A stretch of 64,000 nucleotides of DNA, taken from positions 1,052,706,432-1,052,770,431 of the forward strand of contig NC_064614.1 of the NCBI RefSeq assembly GCF_023898315.1, in the 5' to 3' direction. This document shows positions 11,065 to 21,836 of the stretch, in pieces (position 1 is the first letter of the stretch; every line of letters starts with the position of its first letter). A program made the translations under genes and the position numbers. The DNA is from Schistocerca nitens. Lineage: Eukaryota > Arthropoda > Insecta > Orthoptera > Acrididae. The notes under the pieces were generated by a model. That model was not told the origin of the DNA and did not search any database. It saw nothing but the letters and a program-made list of their open reading frames with translations.

Positions 11065-13290
11065 TTACTTGTCTTGGGCTTTTACAGAGTGCCGTCACTT
11101 CATTCATTCCTTCTTTCCTTCCAGTCTGGATTCTTTTATATGGTAATTGTCTTCTGTTATTAGCTATTGTTGCATTTAATGACATTTAAGCCTGTGTTTA
11201 TATCTGTTTGCCTATGTTTCATGTTACTGAGATGGTCAGCAAATGTTAAATGATTGCTGTTACTCTTAAGTCCCCTTATGTGTTCAGTGTATGTGACACT
11301 ACAATTTCTTCTTGTTTGGCCTATACAAACAGATTTTCAGCCGTGACTTTTGGTTTGGTATGCTCCATATGAGTCTTGTTTGTCGGCGTTAGAGTTATTT
11401 GCTCTCAGTTTCTGTTGCATAGAGTTTTCTGTATATTAAGCGATTTTCAATCCTTGTATCTCGAATATGTTTCCATTTTTGTGAGTTCCTTTATTGCTGT
11501 ACCTGAATATATGATTTTTCACATGTGTTGTGTGTGCGTATGTGTGTGCGTGCTTTTGTTGGCCTCCTTGCTGCTGTGAGGTGGGTGTCTCTTTAATTTT
11601 AATTTTGTGGTTTAGTTTTTATATTATTTTCGTTTCGTACCCATTTCTAATAGCTAATAGTTTGATTATTTGTAGCCTATATTTGTAGTTGTCCTCATTA
11701 AGGGTAGTTATATTTAACATGTACAATGTATGTCTGAATTAGCTTTCTTATGGGTAACATTGTGATGAGATTTTTGGTGTATGGTGGTTGTACTCGTGGG
11801 GTTTCTGAACATGGAAAATCGATGTTGATTGTAGTGTCTGTGTTTGGTGACATCTAAGAAACTTCACTTTTTTTGCTTTTTTAATTCTATGGTGGATATT
11901 ATCTGTGGGTGAACTCTGTTTTCTGACACTTCTAATTGGTAGTAAACGTAATTACAGTGATATAAGCTTAACAACGACTATTCATCACACGGAGTGTACT
12001 GAAACTTTAGATTTCTCGGTGACATATAAATGTTCCAAAAACTACTATATAAGGAAAAGATGCCATGTTATACTTTTAATATCGCTTCTCTTTTTCGTCT
12101 TGTTGCTTACCTCTAGTCTTCCAATAGTGGCTCTGCATGCAGTTCGATGTATATAGGCTTTCTGTCTATTCATGAAAATTGAGTTACCTTTAAATATAGT
12201 TATCAATGTTAAATTTTAAAAATTTGTTCGTGCTATGTAGCAGAAACCTTTTCCTCTCCTTGCCATTTATGTAAATGTGTCTAGTGGTTTATACAGATAG
12301 AATAGCGTGTGGTATTTTAATTTAACTACCAATAGGAGCTTAAGATTCGTTTTCTTTCATTCCTTTCACTCTGCATACTGAACAACCTGCATTTCAAAGT
12401 TATTGAGGAAGTCCGATTTTCAGTTAACACAACGTGGCTGTTTTTGATTGTAGAAAATATATCTTCTGAAGCTGGCATTAACTTTGACTTGAGCCTGATG
12501 TAGTAATATTTCAGAATTAAAAGAATTTTCGGTTTATTTCGATTCAGGAAGGAAAATATTTATTATCCATACCAGAGATAATTTAGATAATTTTTGGCAA
12601 CGGTAAAATATATTCATGATCTCAGAATAATAATTCCTAACTTCACGATATTTTCAGTTTACGTTAAAAGATATAAGATGTGCTGTTTCCTTTAGCAAAT
12701 TTAGGAAAAGAGGTTCATAACAATAAAAGGTATTTACTCTTGCTTTCGCAATAATTGTTTAGGCAGATACTTTGCTATCTTAGTGTAATAAAATCAGTTG
12801 GGATCTAGTTTGGTTTACATCACCGTGAAACTGTTGTATAAGGTAAGGCGGTTCACCCAGAAGGCATATGATATCATACTGAAATGCATTAGGCTCTAGT
12901 CGGCCTGATCTTTCATTCTTCTTTTTACTCAAAGCACTTAATCCATTGACAAGATTGATGTAATTAATCAGTAAACTTTGATGTATATGTAAAAGAGCGT
13001 CATTATCCGTAGCACTGAGTGATCGTTGTAGAAGACATCCTGTAACTTCTCTTGATTCTAAAGTGCATGCTGCATTTTCTCGTAGTTAGCGTGGAGTCAA
13101 AGGTTGATCCGTACAATTTCCTCTTGTCTTGGCCTGCCTGCAGTAGAGAAGTTGGCTGACTGGTACCTGCTGAAACGTAACGCCTGCCATATGAGTCTGA
13201 GACCTGTGTCTTTTTACGCGCTTGGGAAAGAATGCATCTGCGTGCTGAGTGAACGAAACCATCCACGCAAGTGGCGTGTCCCATGTAATG
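11065..13290. other. Unassigned AT-rich interval (2.2 kb)
   Basis: AT-rich without a convincing coding frame, RNA gene or recognisable repeat. This is the longest stretch in the left half with no transposon signal. Confidence 0.5.
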
Positions 13291-14072
13291 ATGTTGTTGT
13301 TGTGGTCTTCAGTCCTGAGACTGGTTTGATGCAGCTCTCCGTGCTACTCTACCCTGAACAAGCTGCTTCATCCCCCAATACGTAAAGCAACCTACATCCT
13401 TCTGAATCTGCTTAGTGTATTCATCTCGTGGTCTCCCTCTACGATTTTTACCCTCCACGCTGCCCTCCAATACTAAATTGGTGATCCCTTGATGCCTCAG
13501 AACATGTCCTACCAACCGATCCTTCTTCTAGTCAAGTTGTGCCACAAACTCCTCTTCTCCCCAATTCTATTCAATACCACCTCATTAATTATGTGATCTA
13601 CCCATCTAATCTTCAGCATTCTCCCGTAGCACCACATTTAGAAAGCATCTATTCTCTTCTTGTCAAAACAATTTATCGTCCAAGTTTCACTTCCATACAT
13701 GGCTACACTCCGTTCAAATGCTTTCAGAGACGACTTCCTGACACTTAAATCTATACCCGATGTTAACAAATTTCTCTTCTTCACAAACTCTTTCCTTGCC
13801 ATTGCCAGTCTACATTTTATATCCTCTCTACTATGACCATTAACAGTTATTTTGCTCCCCAAATAACAAAACTCCTTTACTGTTTTAAGTGTCTCATTTC
13901 CTAATCTAATTCCCTCAGCATCACCCGTCTTAATTCGACTACATTCCTTTATCCTCGTTTTGCTTTTATTGATGTTCATCTTATATCCTCCTTTCAAGAA
14001 ATTGTCCATTCCGTTCAGCTTCTCTTCCAAGTCCTTTCATGTCTCTGACAGAATTACAATGTCATCGGCGAA
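13291..14072 (-). mobile_element. RTE-1 LINE 3' end fragment
   Basis: Minus-strand 3' portion of RTE-1, starting at the (CAA)n tail (seen as TGTTGTTGTTG at 13291) and ending inside the RT palm at ATGTCATCGGCGAA, the codons of the FADD region. Coding order: palm, KEFCYLGSKI (about 13870), RKEFVKKRNLL, YGSETWTI, and a C-terminal block truncated by frameshifts. It is nearly colinear with 24655-25400. The 5' truncation at the palm is typical of incomplete reverse transcription. Confidence 0.9.
13638..14030 (-). pseudogene. RTE-1 RT thumb/C-terminal segment
   Basis: 130-residue open frame following the palm, with MNINKSKTRI, KTVKEFCYLGSKI, RSVAMYGSETWTI and KKRIDAF. It aligns residue by residue with the start of the frame at 24655-25416. 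The C-terminal third of that domain is shifted out of frame here (13309-13515 carries it). Confidence 0.8.
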
Positions 14073-14777
14073 GTGTTTTTGATGATTGCATCGGAAGGTT
14101 AATGAGTAAAGAGTAATAGAATCCCAAAAAAGTGAAATAATTGCCAGAAGGACACCTCACAGAAATTGTTGTAACAATCAGACCCAATGTGCCTATCATC
14201 CTATACGAACTTTGTAGACCATTGCCACGACACTTACACATTTAGGGGTGATGAGGTGTGGTGAGATCACACCTAGGGACAGACTTCACTTTCGACAGTG
14301 ATTAAGACTGTTCTCCACGCCTCTCGATGATTAAGTCCATAAAATGTTGCTCCAGACGAAGAAGCGCTTGGTGTGGCTGCCTGCAAAGAAGAGTCTGTCA
14401 CTTCTCTCTTCTGCTACTTCTCGGTGTGAGCCAGTCAAAACTGCCATTTTGGCAAATCTAAGACCATGTACTTTACTTTGCTCATCTGAAACTTCCTAAC
14501 AATATCATTCTGGAAGTTTGGACGCCGAATTTCGAATAATTCTAACGCTGACCTCTCCAAACTCTTTCTAGCAACTTGTGTGTGTCGCCATATAGCAAAT
14601 CGCCGTTCCCAAGGATTCCAAGTTCCGATCTGTCAAAAGGCCTTCGACGGTAAACCTTCCTTAACTTTGTCTTTCTCAGTGATTACGCCCATGACATTAG
14701 CAGCCCATCGGCAGTTGGCGTAGGCCTGTGGAGGCGCCTCCTGACTACTGCGAAATATTACAAGTTATCTCGTAGGA
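14073..14777. other. Unassigned interval
   Basis: No feature recognised between two RTE-1 fragments of opposite orientation. Confidence 0.5.
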
Positions 14778-15555
14778 GGAAAATGTTATGGAAATGGAAG
14801 AGGATGTAGATGAAGATGAAACGAGAGATATGATACTGCGTGAAGAATTTGACAGAGCACTGAAAGACCTAAGTCGAGACAAGGCCCCGGGAGTAGACTA
14901 CATTCCATTTGAACTACTGACAGCCTTGGGAGAGCCAGCCCTGACAAAACTCTACCATCTGGTGAGCAAAATCTATGAGACGGGCGAAATACCCTCAGAC
15001 TTCAAGGAGGATATAATAATTCCAATGCCAAAGGAAGCAGGTGTTGACAGATGTGAAAATTACCGAACTATCAGTTTAATAAACCACGGCTGCAAAATAC
15101 TAACGCGAATTCTTTACAGATGAATGGAAAAACTGGTAGAAGCCGACCTCGGGGAAGATCAGTTTGGAGTCCGTAGAAATACTGGTACACGTGAGGCAAT
15201 ACTGACCCTACGACTTATCTTAGAAAACAGATTAAGGAAAGGCAGACCTACATTTCCTGTATTTGTAGACTTAGAGAAAGCTTTTGACAATGTTGACTGG
15301 AATACTCTCAAATTCTGAAGGTGTCAATGGTACAATACAGGGATCGAAAGACTATTTACAATTTGTACAGAAACCAGGTGGCAGTTATAAGAGTCGAGGG
15401 ACATGAAAGGGAAGCAGTGGTTGGGAAGGGAGTGAGACAGGTTTGTAGCCTCTCCCCGATGTTGTTCAATCTGTATATTGAGCAAGCAGTAAAGGAAACA
15501 AAAGAAAAATTGGGAATAGGTATTAAAATCCATGGAGAAGAAATAAAAACTTGAA
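14778..15555 (+). mobile_element. RTE-1 LINE fragment, RT N-terminal half
   Basis: Plus-strand piece covering the end of the linker and RT fingers to palm entry. Frame 14788-15123 has KAPGVDYIPFELL, GEIPSDFKEDIIIPMPK and CENYRTISL. After a TGA at 15121 (where the 24.6-kb copy has CAA) it continues with EDQFGVRRN, GTREAILTLR and DLEKAFDNVDW to 15318. A second stop follows, then 15321-15554 with VRQVCSLSPMLFNLYIEQ. It ends just before the FADD box. This copy keeps about 120 bp that are deleted from the longer copy at 25417-25547, so it is a useful reference. Confidence 0.85.
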
Positions 15556-16034
15556 GGTTTCGCTATTTGCAGTCAGTAAACATAAGTTCTTGTTTGTTCC
15601 GTCTGTTTTATGACCACTCTTACAGCCCCTTCCTTTTGAAGATCCATAGTTATCGCACACTCATATGTGTATATCACCTACTCTCCTGTGTAAGTATTTG
15701 CTCCTTGGCTGTTTTGAGCAATCATTGAAGTCATAACAACAAGTGTACGTAGTTTATACCGCTTGCTTAGTTAGAGGAGCTGATAGTTCCCATCACCACT
15801 TGGTAATTATTAACATTTCATCAGGGTACAAAACTACTGTTCGCATGTTAGTGTCAACTATTCCTTAAATTTTTGTGCTTGCTCTTTCAGACATGCGTGT
15901 CCCCTGCTGAGACAACCATTCCTGTATCGCAGGAAATTCGGGTTCGGATTCCGATCTGGCACAAAATTTCATGCCACTGATTTGTTTCAATTCCCCAACA
16001 CACTAAAAGTCGGAATTTTTTTCAAGTGCATACT
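15556..16034. other. Unassigned interval
   Basis: Nothing recognised. Confidence 0.5.
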
Positions 16035-16315
16035 TATACAGACTGGTCTGAAAGTAAGTCTGTCATGTTGCGAAATTAAATTTTATGGCACAAGTGTATC
16101 CAGATAAATTGTTGATGAAATACTTAGCTTAATGAACGTAAACTGAAAGCATAATATTTTTGCTACTATAGCACAGAATGTATCAACTTTTGGTGTGTCA
16201 AGGGGATATTCAATTACACGTGAAGCCCTTTCAGCATCCTGTATTCGATTATTGTGCAGATTAGTTTTGTCACCTGCGTGGAGAACTGCCCCGTTGCGAT
16301 ACATTCCAAAAGAAC
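16035..16315 (-). pseudogene. Tc1/mariner-type transposase fragment A (middle part)
   Basis: The minus strand encodes RVIEYPLDTPKVDTFCAI, the middle of a mariner-related transposase in which a Ser/Thr-Pro-Lys-Val-x-x-Phe-Cys-Ala-Ile block precedes the second catalytic aspartate, followed by a degraded YLD. A second copy of the same stretch lies at 19620-19890. No catalytic residues or terminal repeats are visible. The family resemblance is moderate. Confidence 0.5.
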
Positions 16316-16389
16316 AGGACCATACTTGTATAATGTGTAATGACTAATGATACATTGGTAAGAATTACGTAGAATTTAAAGCAAATTTC

Positions 16390-16838
16390 AGATCCTCTTT
16401 ACACAATTTACAAGTGTTCATGATGAATCCCTTTGGTTACACCGGCGGCCGTTGGTGGCCGAGCGGTTCTAGGCGCTTCAGTCTGGAAACGCGCTATGGT
16501 CGCAGGCTCGAATCCTGCCTCGGACATGGATGTGTGTGATGTTCTTAGGTTAGTTAGGTTTAAGTAGTTCTAAGTTCTAGGGGACTGATGACCTGAGATG
16601 TTAAATCCCATAGTGCTCAGAGCCATTTGAACCATTTTTTGGTTACACCAAGAAAGTTTAAGCAATAATCTAATTCACTACATACATCCTCTAGAAAATG
16701 TCGAGTCATCGATACGTGTGCATTAGGAATCAAAATTTTAAGGGCAGGAATTGTTTTCAGCATAGGAGGCACACACGGATGATCTTCCACATGACCCCAC
16801 ATAAAGTAGTCCTTGGGCGTAAGATCTGTGTGACCTAC
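16390..16838 (-). pseudogene. Tc1/mariner-type transposase C-terminus, split by SINE
   Basis: From 16838 downward the minus strand reads DLTPKDYFMWGHVEDH, close to the SPDLTPLDFFLWG block that carries the third catalytic acidic residue in mariner-type transposases. It then runs through a helical C-terminus ending LGVTK. SINE-1 (16444-16637) interrupts at this codon. The frame resumes beyond it with GIHHEHL and a stop, the usual G-x-H-x-E-H-L ending. In the usual gene order this part should follow fragment A, but here it lies upstream of it, so two separate or rearranged copies are involved. Confidence 0.55.
16444..16637 (+). mobile_element. SINE-1 copy 2
   Basis: Forward copy: tRNA-like head with A-box region GTGGCCGAGCGG and B box GGCTCGAATCC (16505-16515), then the conserved body and the tail CCATTTGAACCA. 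It is flanked by a 12-bp duplication TTTGGTTACACC (16432-16443 and 16638-16649). It has inserted into the C-terminal codons of a decayed transposase. Confidence 0.95.
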
Positions 16839-17516
16839 TTGTAGGTTGACAAGCTCAGAACGTAGCAATGTCACATGCGGTCCTGTTGAAGATATTGAAT
16901 TAAAAGTGTGTAAACACCCATACTTCATCGTGATGATGCTCCAGCTAGCTGCAAGTTGTAGTCTGTGGTCTCCGTACAAAGCTGTGGTATCAGCCATTGT
17001 CCTGGTTCTGGATGGAGTGGGTCAAGGGATGGGGCTTGTGCCAGCATGGGTCTATTTTATATGAACATGTGTTAACGACACAAGTATATTCACACAAATG
17101 AAATGAGAACAATACAGTGTTTGGCAGCTAATAATAAGCCAATCATATTTCAGGCAAAATTAACCCTTAAAGAATCTCCCAGGCAATACAATAAAAGTAA
17201 ATATTTTATACTTTAGCCTCTGTGATACAGAACAGGGCACCAACCAAGAACAACAAAATCGAAAGCATATTATGCACACTCTCATCCATGCTACAATGCA
17301 GTCACACAATCGTATAAATACGGGACAATAAATGAATAGAATCACAACAACATTTATCTTTACTACAGAGGACACCAACAAGTAACTTAGTATAGCTACG
17401 TACAACACGGCAATCAAGTCAACTCACAACAGCAGTTAAGATTCAGACTACTTACTGCTGTGTAGAATAATGGAAAACATCTTCTGCGTCTATACAACAA
17501 GAATACAATACTATCT
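16839..17516. other. Unassigned interval
   Basis: It may hold more of the decayed transposon upstream of the C-terminal fragment, but no motif is visible. Confidence 0.4.
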
Positions 17517-17615
17517 TTTGAAAGGGCACGGCCGACTTCCTTCCCCGTCCTTCCCTTATCCGATGAGACCGATGACCTAGCTGTTTGGTCTCTTCCCCCA
17601 AACAATCCAAACTAT
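17517..17615. repeat. Probable SINE tail fragment
   Basis: A block with CGGCCGACTTCCTTCCCC, ATCCGATGAGACCGATGACC and TTGGTCTCTTCCCCCAAAC resembles the 3' half of another orthopteran/insect SINE. There is no promoter head and no target duplication. The identification rests on recognition only. Confidence 0.45.
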
Positions 17616-17899
17616 CTCTTGTACTCGTTCTCATCCCAAAGAAAAGACTTACGCCACACAGTCGTTTAATGAACAAAGTAAGAGCATATAGACTGTCAGA
17701 CCAATTGTGTGATTAGATTGAAGAGTTCCTAGATAACAGAACGCAGCATGTCATTCTCAATGGAGAGAAGTCTTCCGAAGTAAGAGTGATTTCAGATGTG
17801 CCGCCGGGGAGTGTCATAGGACCGTTGCTATTCACAATATACATAAATGACCTTGTGGATGACATCGGAAGTTGACTGAGGCTTTTTGCAGATGATGCT

Positions 17900-18052
17900 G
17901 TGGTGTATCGAGAGTTTGTAACAATGAGAAATTGTACTGAAATGCAGGAGGATCTGCAGCGAATTGACGCATGGTGCAGGGAATGGCAATTGAATCTCAA
18001 TGTAGACAAGTGTAATGTGCTGCGAATACATAGAAAGATAGATCCCTTATCA
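17900..18052 (+). pseudogene. LINE RT segment upstream of the SINE
   Basis: Reads TMRNCTEMQEDLQRIDAWCREW and LNVDKCNVLRIHRK, the block after the FADD box, then meets the SINE insertion. The reading frame resumes at 18253 after the SINE with the duplicated codons for DPLS. Confidence 0.8.
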
Positions 18053-18252
18053 AAAATGGTTCAAATGGTTCTGAGCACTATGGGACTCAACTGCTGTGGT
18101 CATAAGTCCCCTAGAACGTAGAACTACTTAAACTTAACTAACCTAAGGACATCACACTCATCCATGCCCGAGGCAGGATTCGAACCTGCGACCGTAGCGG
18201 TCGTGCGGTTCCAGACTGGAGCGCCTTTAACCGCTCGGCCACTCCGGCCGGC
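18053..18252 (-). mobile_element. SINE-1 copy 3 (inside LINE copy 2)
   Basis: Reverse-oriented full copy; B box GGTTCGAATCC is intact on the minus strand at about 18176-18186. It is flanked by a perfect 13-bp duplication AGATCCCTTATCA at 18040-18052 and 18253-18265. Removing one duplicate and the SINE restores an uninterrupted LINE alignment, so the SINE is younger than the LINE. Confidence 0.96.
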
Positions 18253-18892
18253 AGATCCCTTATCATTTAGCTACAAAATAGCAGGTCAGCAACTGGAAGC
18301 AGTTAATTCCATAAATTATCTGGGAGTACGCATTAGGAGTGATTTAAAATGGAATGATCATATAAAGTTGATCGTCGGTAAAGCAGGTGCCGGACTGAGA
18401 TTCATTGGAAGAATCCTAAGGAAATGAAATCCGAAAACAAAGGAAGTAGGTTACAGTACGCTTGTTCGCCCACTGCTTGAATACTGCTCAGCAGTGTGGG
18501 ATCCGTACCAGATAGGGTTGATAGAAGAGATAGAGAGGATCCAACGGAGAGCAGCGCGCTTCGTTACAGGATCATTTAGTAATCGCGAAAGCGTTACGGA
18601 GATGATAGATAAACTCCAGTGGAAGACTGTGCAGGAGAGACGCTTAGTAGCTCGGTACGGGCTTTTGTTAAAGTTTCGAGAACATACCTTCACCGAAGAG
18701 TCAAGCAGTATATTGCTCCCTCCTACGTATATCTCGCGAAGAGACCATGAGGATAAAATCAGAGAGATTAGAGCCCACACAGAAGCATACCGACAATCCT
18801 TCTTTCCACGAACAATACGAGACTGGAATAGAAGGGAGAACCATAGAGGTACTCAGGGTACCCTCCGCCACACTTGTGGAATATGGATGTAG
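18253..18892 (+). pseudogene. LINE RT C-terminal segment downstream of the SINE
   Basis: It encodes GQQLEAVNSINYLGVRIRSD and KWNDHIKLIVGKAG. After a TGA at about 18425 it continues with the C-terminal domain IQRRAARFVTGSFSNRESVTE (18540-18600) and AYRQSFFPRTIRDWNR near the end. The last block is shared with copies 3 and 4. The 3' end lies about 60 bp after the final recognisable codons. Confidence 0.85.
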
Positions 18893-18909
18893 ATGTAGAT
18901 GTAGATGTC

Positions 18910-19619
18910 TCTGTCTTCACTGTGCACAGACACATTCCACACAATCCTCTCAGTCTTACTTGTCACCTACCAACCAAACGCCATCGTCACTACAGCATAC
19001 TACTAGAGTCCGTATATTACATAAATAATTAAGTCATTCTTCTCCCTATTTTGTTGTGGACGCCATCTTCTCTGGCCACTGCACAAAGACGCAGCCGCGC
19101 TCCAGGTAGGCAATGTAGAATATAACTTGACCCTGCCTCACATAGTATATTGACTGTTATATTCCTCAGGGCATCAAGTTTCACCCGAACTACCGTTTCT
19201 GCCGACCACCAACTCCTTGAGTCGCTCTAACTGGGGCCCTGATGTCCATCGCACTTCTCCATTAAGGGACCGGCGCTGCCCCATTACTCGTCTGCCGCTA
19301 TGGCGACAGAGGCTGAAGCTCTAGTCGTCGCATCACCCTGTCGCACTGACCAGCAGATTCAGACCCAGACCGCCGATATAGACAATCTTGAGCGCCGCAC
19401 CGATCTTTGGCGCCAGTGATGCGCTGCAGCCTTGTCCCCCGCTCCCATCACGGCGGCGACGCCGACCCCCAGATGACGTTGTCGTTACCGTACAGTGGAG
19501 CTGACTCAACAATTCCATGTTGCACCACAGTACGTGAGGTTGGAGCGGTGCTACCACGGCTCGGACCCTGCCATCAGCTCCCTCTGGCCAGGCTACGAGC
19601 GCTAGAAGAGCGCTGACAC
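18910..19619. other. Unassigned GC-richer interval
   Basis: More GC-rich than its surroundings from about 19060. No repeat pair, coding motif or LTR ends were found; open frames on both strands overlap and look spurious. Confidence 0.45.
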
Positions 19620-19890
19620 TGGCTGGTCTCAAAGTACGTCAGTCACTACGCGAAATTCAATTTTATGGCACAAGCGTGTCCAGATATATTGTTGTTGAAA
19701 CATTTAGCTCAATAAAGATAAACTGATAGTACGATTTTTGTGCTGGCATTGCAAAGAATACACAAACTTTTCGTGAGTCAAGGTGATGTTCGATTACACA
19801 CAAAGGTTTTTCCGTACCCCTGTTTCGATTATTACGGACATTGATATTGCCATCTGTGTGGTGGACGCCTCATTGACGCATCAGATGTGT
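19620..19890 (-). pseudogene. Tc1/mariner-type transposase fragment B
   Basis: DNA-level copy of fragment A (16035-16315): both share CAATTTTATGGCACAAG-like and GTGTCCAGATA-like stretches in the same order over about 270 bp, with many differences. Several stops. It shows that this transposon family is repeated locally. No ends were found. Confidence 0.5.
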
Positions 19891-21417
19891 AGCGAAGTGT
19901 AGCAAATATTTTTTTCTTCATGGTTTTCAGAATTCACAAGCTCGATCAATTATTCCTGTTTCGATGTCCGAAAAATCTGAATTATATGCGTTTTGATTAT
20001 CAACTCCGTTTAGAGACTATACCATTCCTTGTGACTTTTACAGCTCATTATTGGGTTCCTACGTAAATTTTCTTTCTAACTAAAGGTGGATTTATTCAAC
20101 AGGCGAGTACATCCTCTTTCACTAAAAGATCCTATTTCTTCTCTTTCCGAGGTAGCTTCTAGATAGACCTAATCCCTCCAGACCTTCTTTGTCAAATCGT
20201 CATTTGATTGACGAACATTTCTAAAGTAGGAGAATGCTTTTGGACCCAAAGTATTTTCTTCGTAAGCTTGGTTCAAATGCTGTAATGTTTCTGTGAACGT
20301 TTTCCTTATTTCGTGCGTCATCGTTTCTCCTTTAAGTCTGACACTGCAAAAAATCCCCTTGGAAAATCTGCCACGATTCACAGAAATACTAATGGTTCGA
20401 AAAATACGTTGTTACGAAGATTGTGAAGCACTCTGATTACCCAGGAGAAATGCATCTGATGCTAGCTAGCCACTGGCATGTTGCTAGCACGTAAATCAAA
20501 AGAAAGACTACTTTAATATTTTAAACAGACCTTCCGTGAGCATATTCAATGTCATAAAGCATCTTGCCATATTTTTACTTGATATCGTAATACTAACAAA
20601 CTATGAAGAATTTTAATCACGTTTTTTGCAACTTTGTACTGAATGTGACATCCATTAATTCTGTGAACTGTATACGAGGGAAGGCCACCGGGATGACTTG
20701 ACAGATAATTTTAATATAAACTCAGATATTTAGTAGACAATACTGTTACCTATACTGAGGTACTACCTGAAGACAATCAGAACAGTATTCAGACAGATCT
20801 TCATAACCCAATAAGATCTCTCGGCACGCAACGACTGGAGACTTCCTTCAGTTGTTCGGAACTGAAAAATTGTGTACGTTACAAAACGCAATGACATGAA
20901 TGTCAGTGGGATACTGTAGGAATATATATACTGAAGCAAATACCTAGTCACTACATATGACAATTTATGGTACATAAAGTGAAGGGATCACGTATAGTCC
21001 GTAACAGGTTAATTACAGAGCAGTCTTTAGTTCATAGGAAACTGAACAAAAATGCAGTAATACAACAACAAATATTGACAGTCTCGCACAAATTGCCTAT
21101 AAATTTCTGGAAACAGTATTACATGAATAATGTTGGAACATATTACATTATCCTGAGCATCTCTATCGCAGAGACCGAGAAGAAAAGATTAGCCGAATCA
21201 AAGTGTGCACAGCTGCATTTAAACTATTATTCTCCCCGTGACCTATTAGCGAATGGAAATGTAGAGAAAACCAATGCATTGATGGCCATTAAAGGTGAAA
21301 CACTAGGACCGAAAGCGAAGGCAGCCGTCTTACTATAATAAAGGACGCACATTTGTACGCCATGAGCTGCACATCAAAAGTATATGTTTGCTGTGTGATT
21401 ATTCGAATTTATAGTCC
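19891..21417. other. Mostly unassigned interval
   Basis: Apart from a possible mariner transposase N-terminus at 20169-20381, nothing is recognised. The 123-residue open frame at 20967-21338 (plus) has no family resemblance that I can see, and could be chance. Confidence 0.4.
20169..20324 (-). pseudogene. Possible mariner transposase N-terminal fragment
   Basis: Within the minus-strand frame, ETLQHLNQAYEENTLGPKAF then FRNVRQSNDDL resembles the second helix-turn-helix of mariner transposases (L..AYG...LS...FEW..RF..GR..V.DD). The match is to spacing and a few residues only. No downstream catalytic domain was found. Confidence 0.35.
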
Positions 21418-21836
21418 ATGGAAGATATCGGAAGTGAAACATGGACGGTAAATAGTTTGGACAAGAAGAGAATAGAAGCTTTCGAAATGTGGTGCTACAG
21501 AAGAATGCTGAAGATTAGATGGGTAGATCACATAACTAATGAGGAGGTACTGAATAGGATTGGGGAGAAGAGGAGTTTGTGGCACAACTTGACCAGAAGA
21601 AGGGATCGGTTGGTAGGACATGTTCTGAGGCATCAACGGATCACCAATTTAGTATTGGAGGGCAGCGTGGAGGGTAAAAATCGTAGGGGGAGACCAAGAG
21701 ATGAATACACTAAGCAGATTCAGAAGGATGTAGGTTGCAGTAGGTACTGGGAGATGAAGAAGCTTGCACAGGATAGAGTAGCATGGAGAGCTGCATCAAA
21801 CCAGTCTCAGGAGTGAAGACCACAACAACAACAACA
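21418..21836 (+). mobile_element. RTE-1 LINE 3' end
   Basis: Plus-strand terminal piece of RTE-1. The open frame 21418-21816 encodes the C-terminal domain with GSETWTVNSLDKKRIEAFEM, WCYRRMLKIRWVDHITNEEV, RDRLVGHVLRHQ and NRRGRPRDEYTKQI, ending in ASNQSQE and a stop. The tail after the stop is (ACA)n at about 21822-21836. This domain is intact and is the best copy of the RTE-1 C-terminus in the window. It is 5' truncated just after the YGSETW block starts. Confidence 0.9.

Larger units (their letters stand above)
17664..18909 (+). mobile_element. CR1/L2-group LINE, copy 2, split by a SINE
   Basis: Plus-strand, 5'-truncated inside the RT. The coding order is NKVRAYRLSDQL, then a GVPQGS equivalent changed to DVPPGS, then LRLFADDAVVY at about 17880, with both catalytic aspartates retained. 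The YLGV...KWNDHIKL block and the C-terminal RRAARFVTG region (18494-18892) follow. SINE-1 copy 3 interrupts at 18053-18252. The element ends in tandem GATGTA units (18887-18909), the short-repeat 3' tail typical of CR1/L2-type LINEs. Stops at about 17695, 17873 and 18425 inactivate it. It is closely related to copy 3 at 28.0-30.6 kb. Confidence 0.9.

Noticed and set aside
10829..11189. Cys/Val-rich and His/Thr-rich open frames on both strands
   Set aside because: They are translations of the (TG)n microsatellite.
16580..16600. Hammerhead core in SINE-1 (CTGATGA)
   Set aside because: No GAAA follows a stem; the CTGATGA is part of the SINE hairpin.
18160..18252. tRNA(Ser/Leu) genes at the SINE-1 heads
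   Set aside because: A and B boxes are present, but the fold lacks a proper acceptor stem and the sequence recurs with a SINE body and target duplications.
20967..21338. 123-residue plus-strand frame as a host gene
   Set aside because: No motif, no conserved context; length is reachable by chance in this much sequence.
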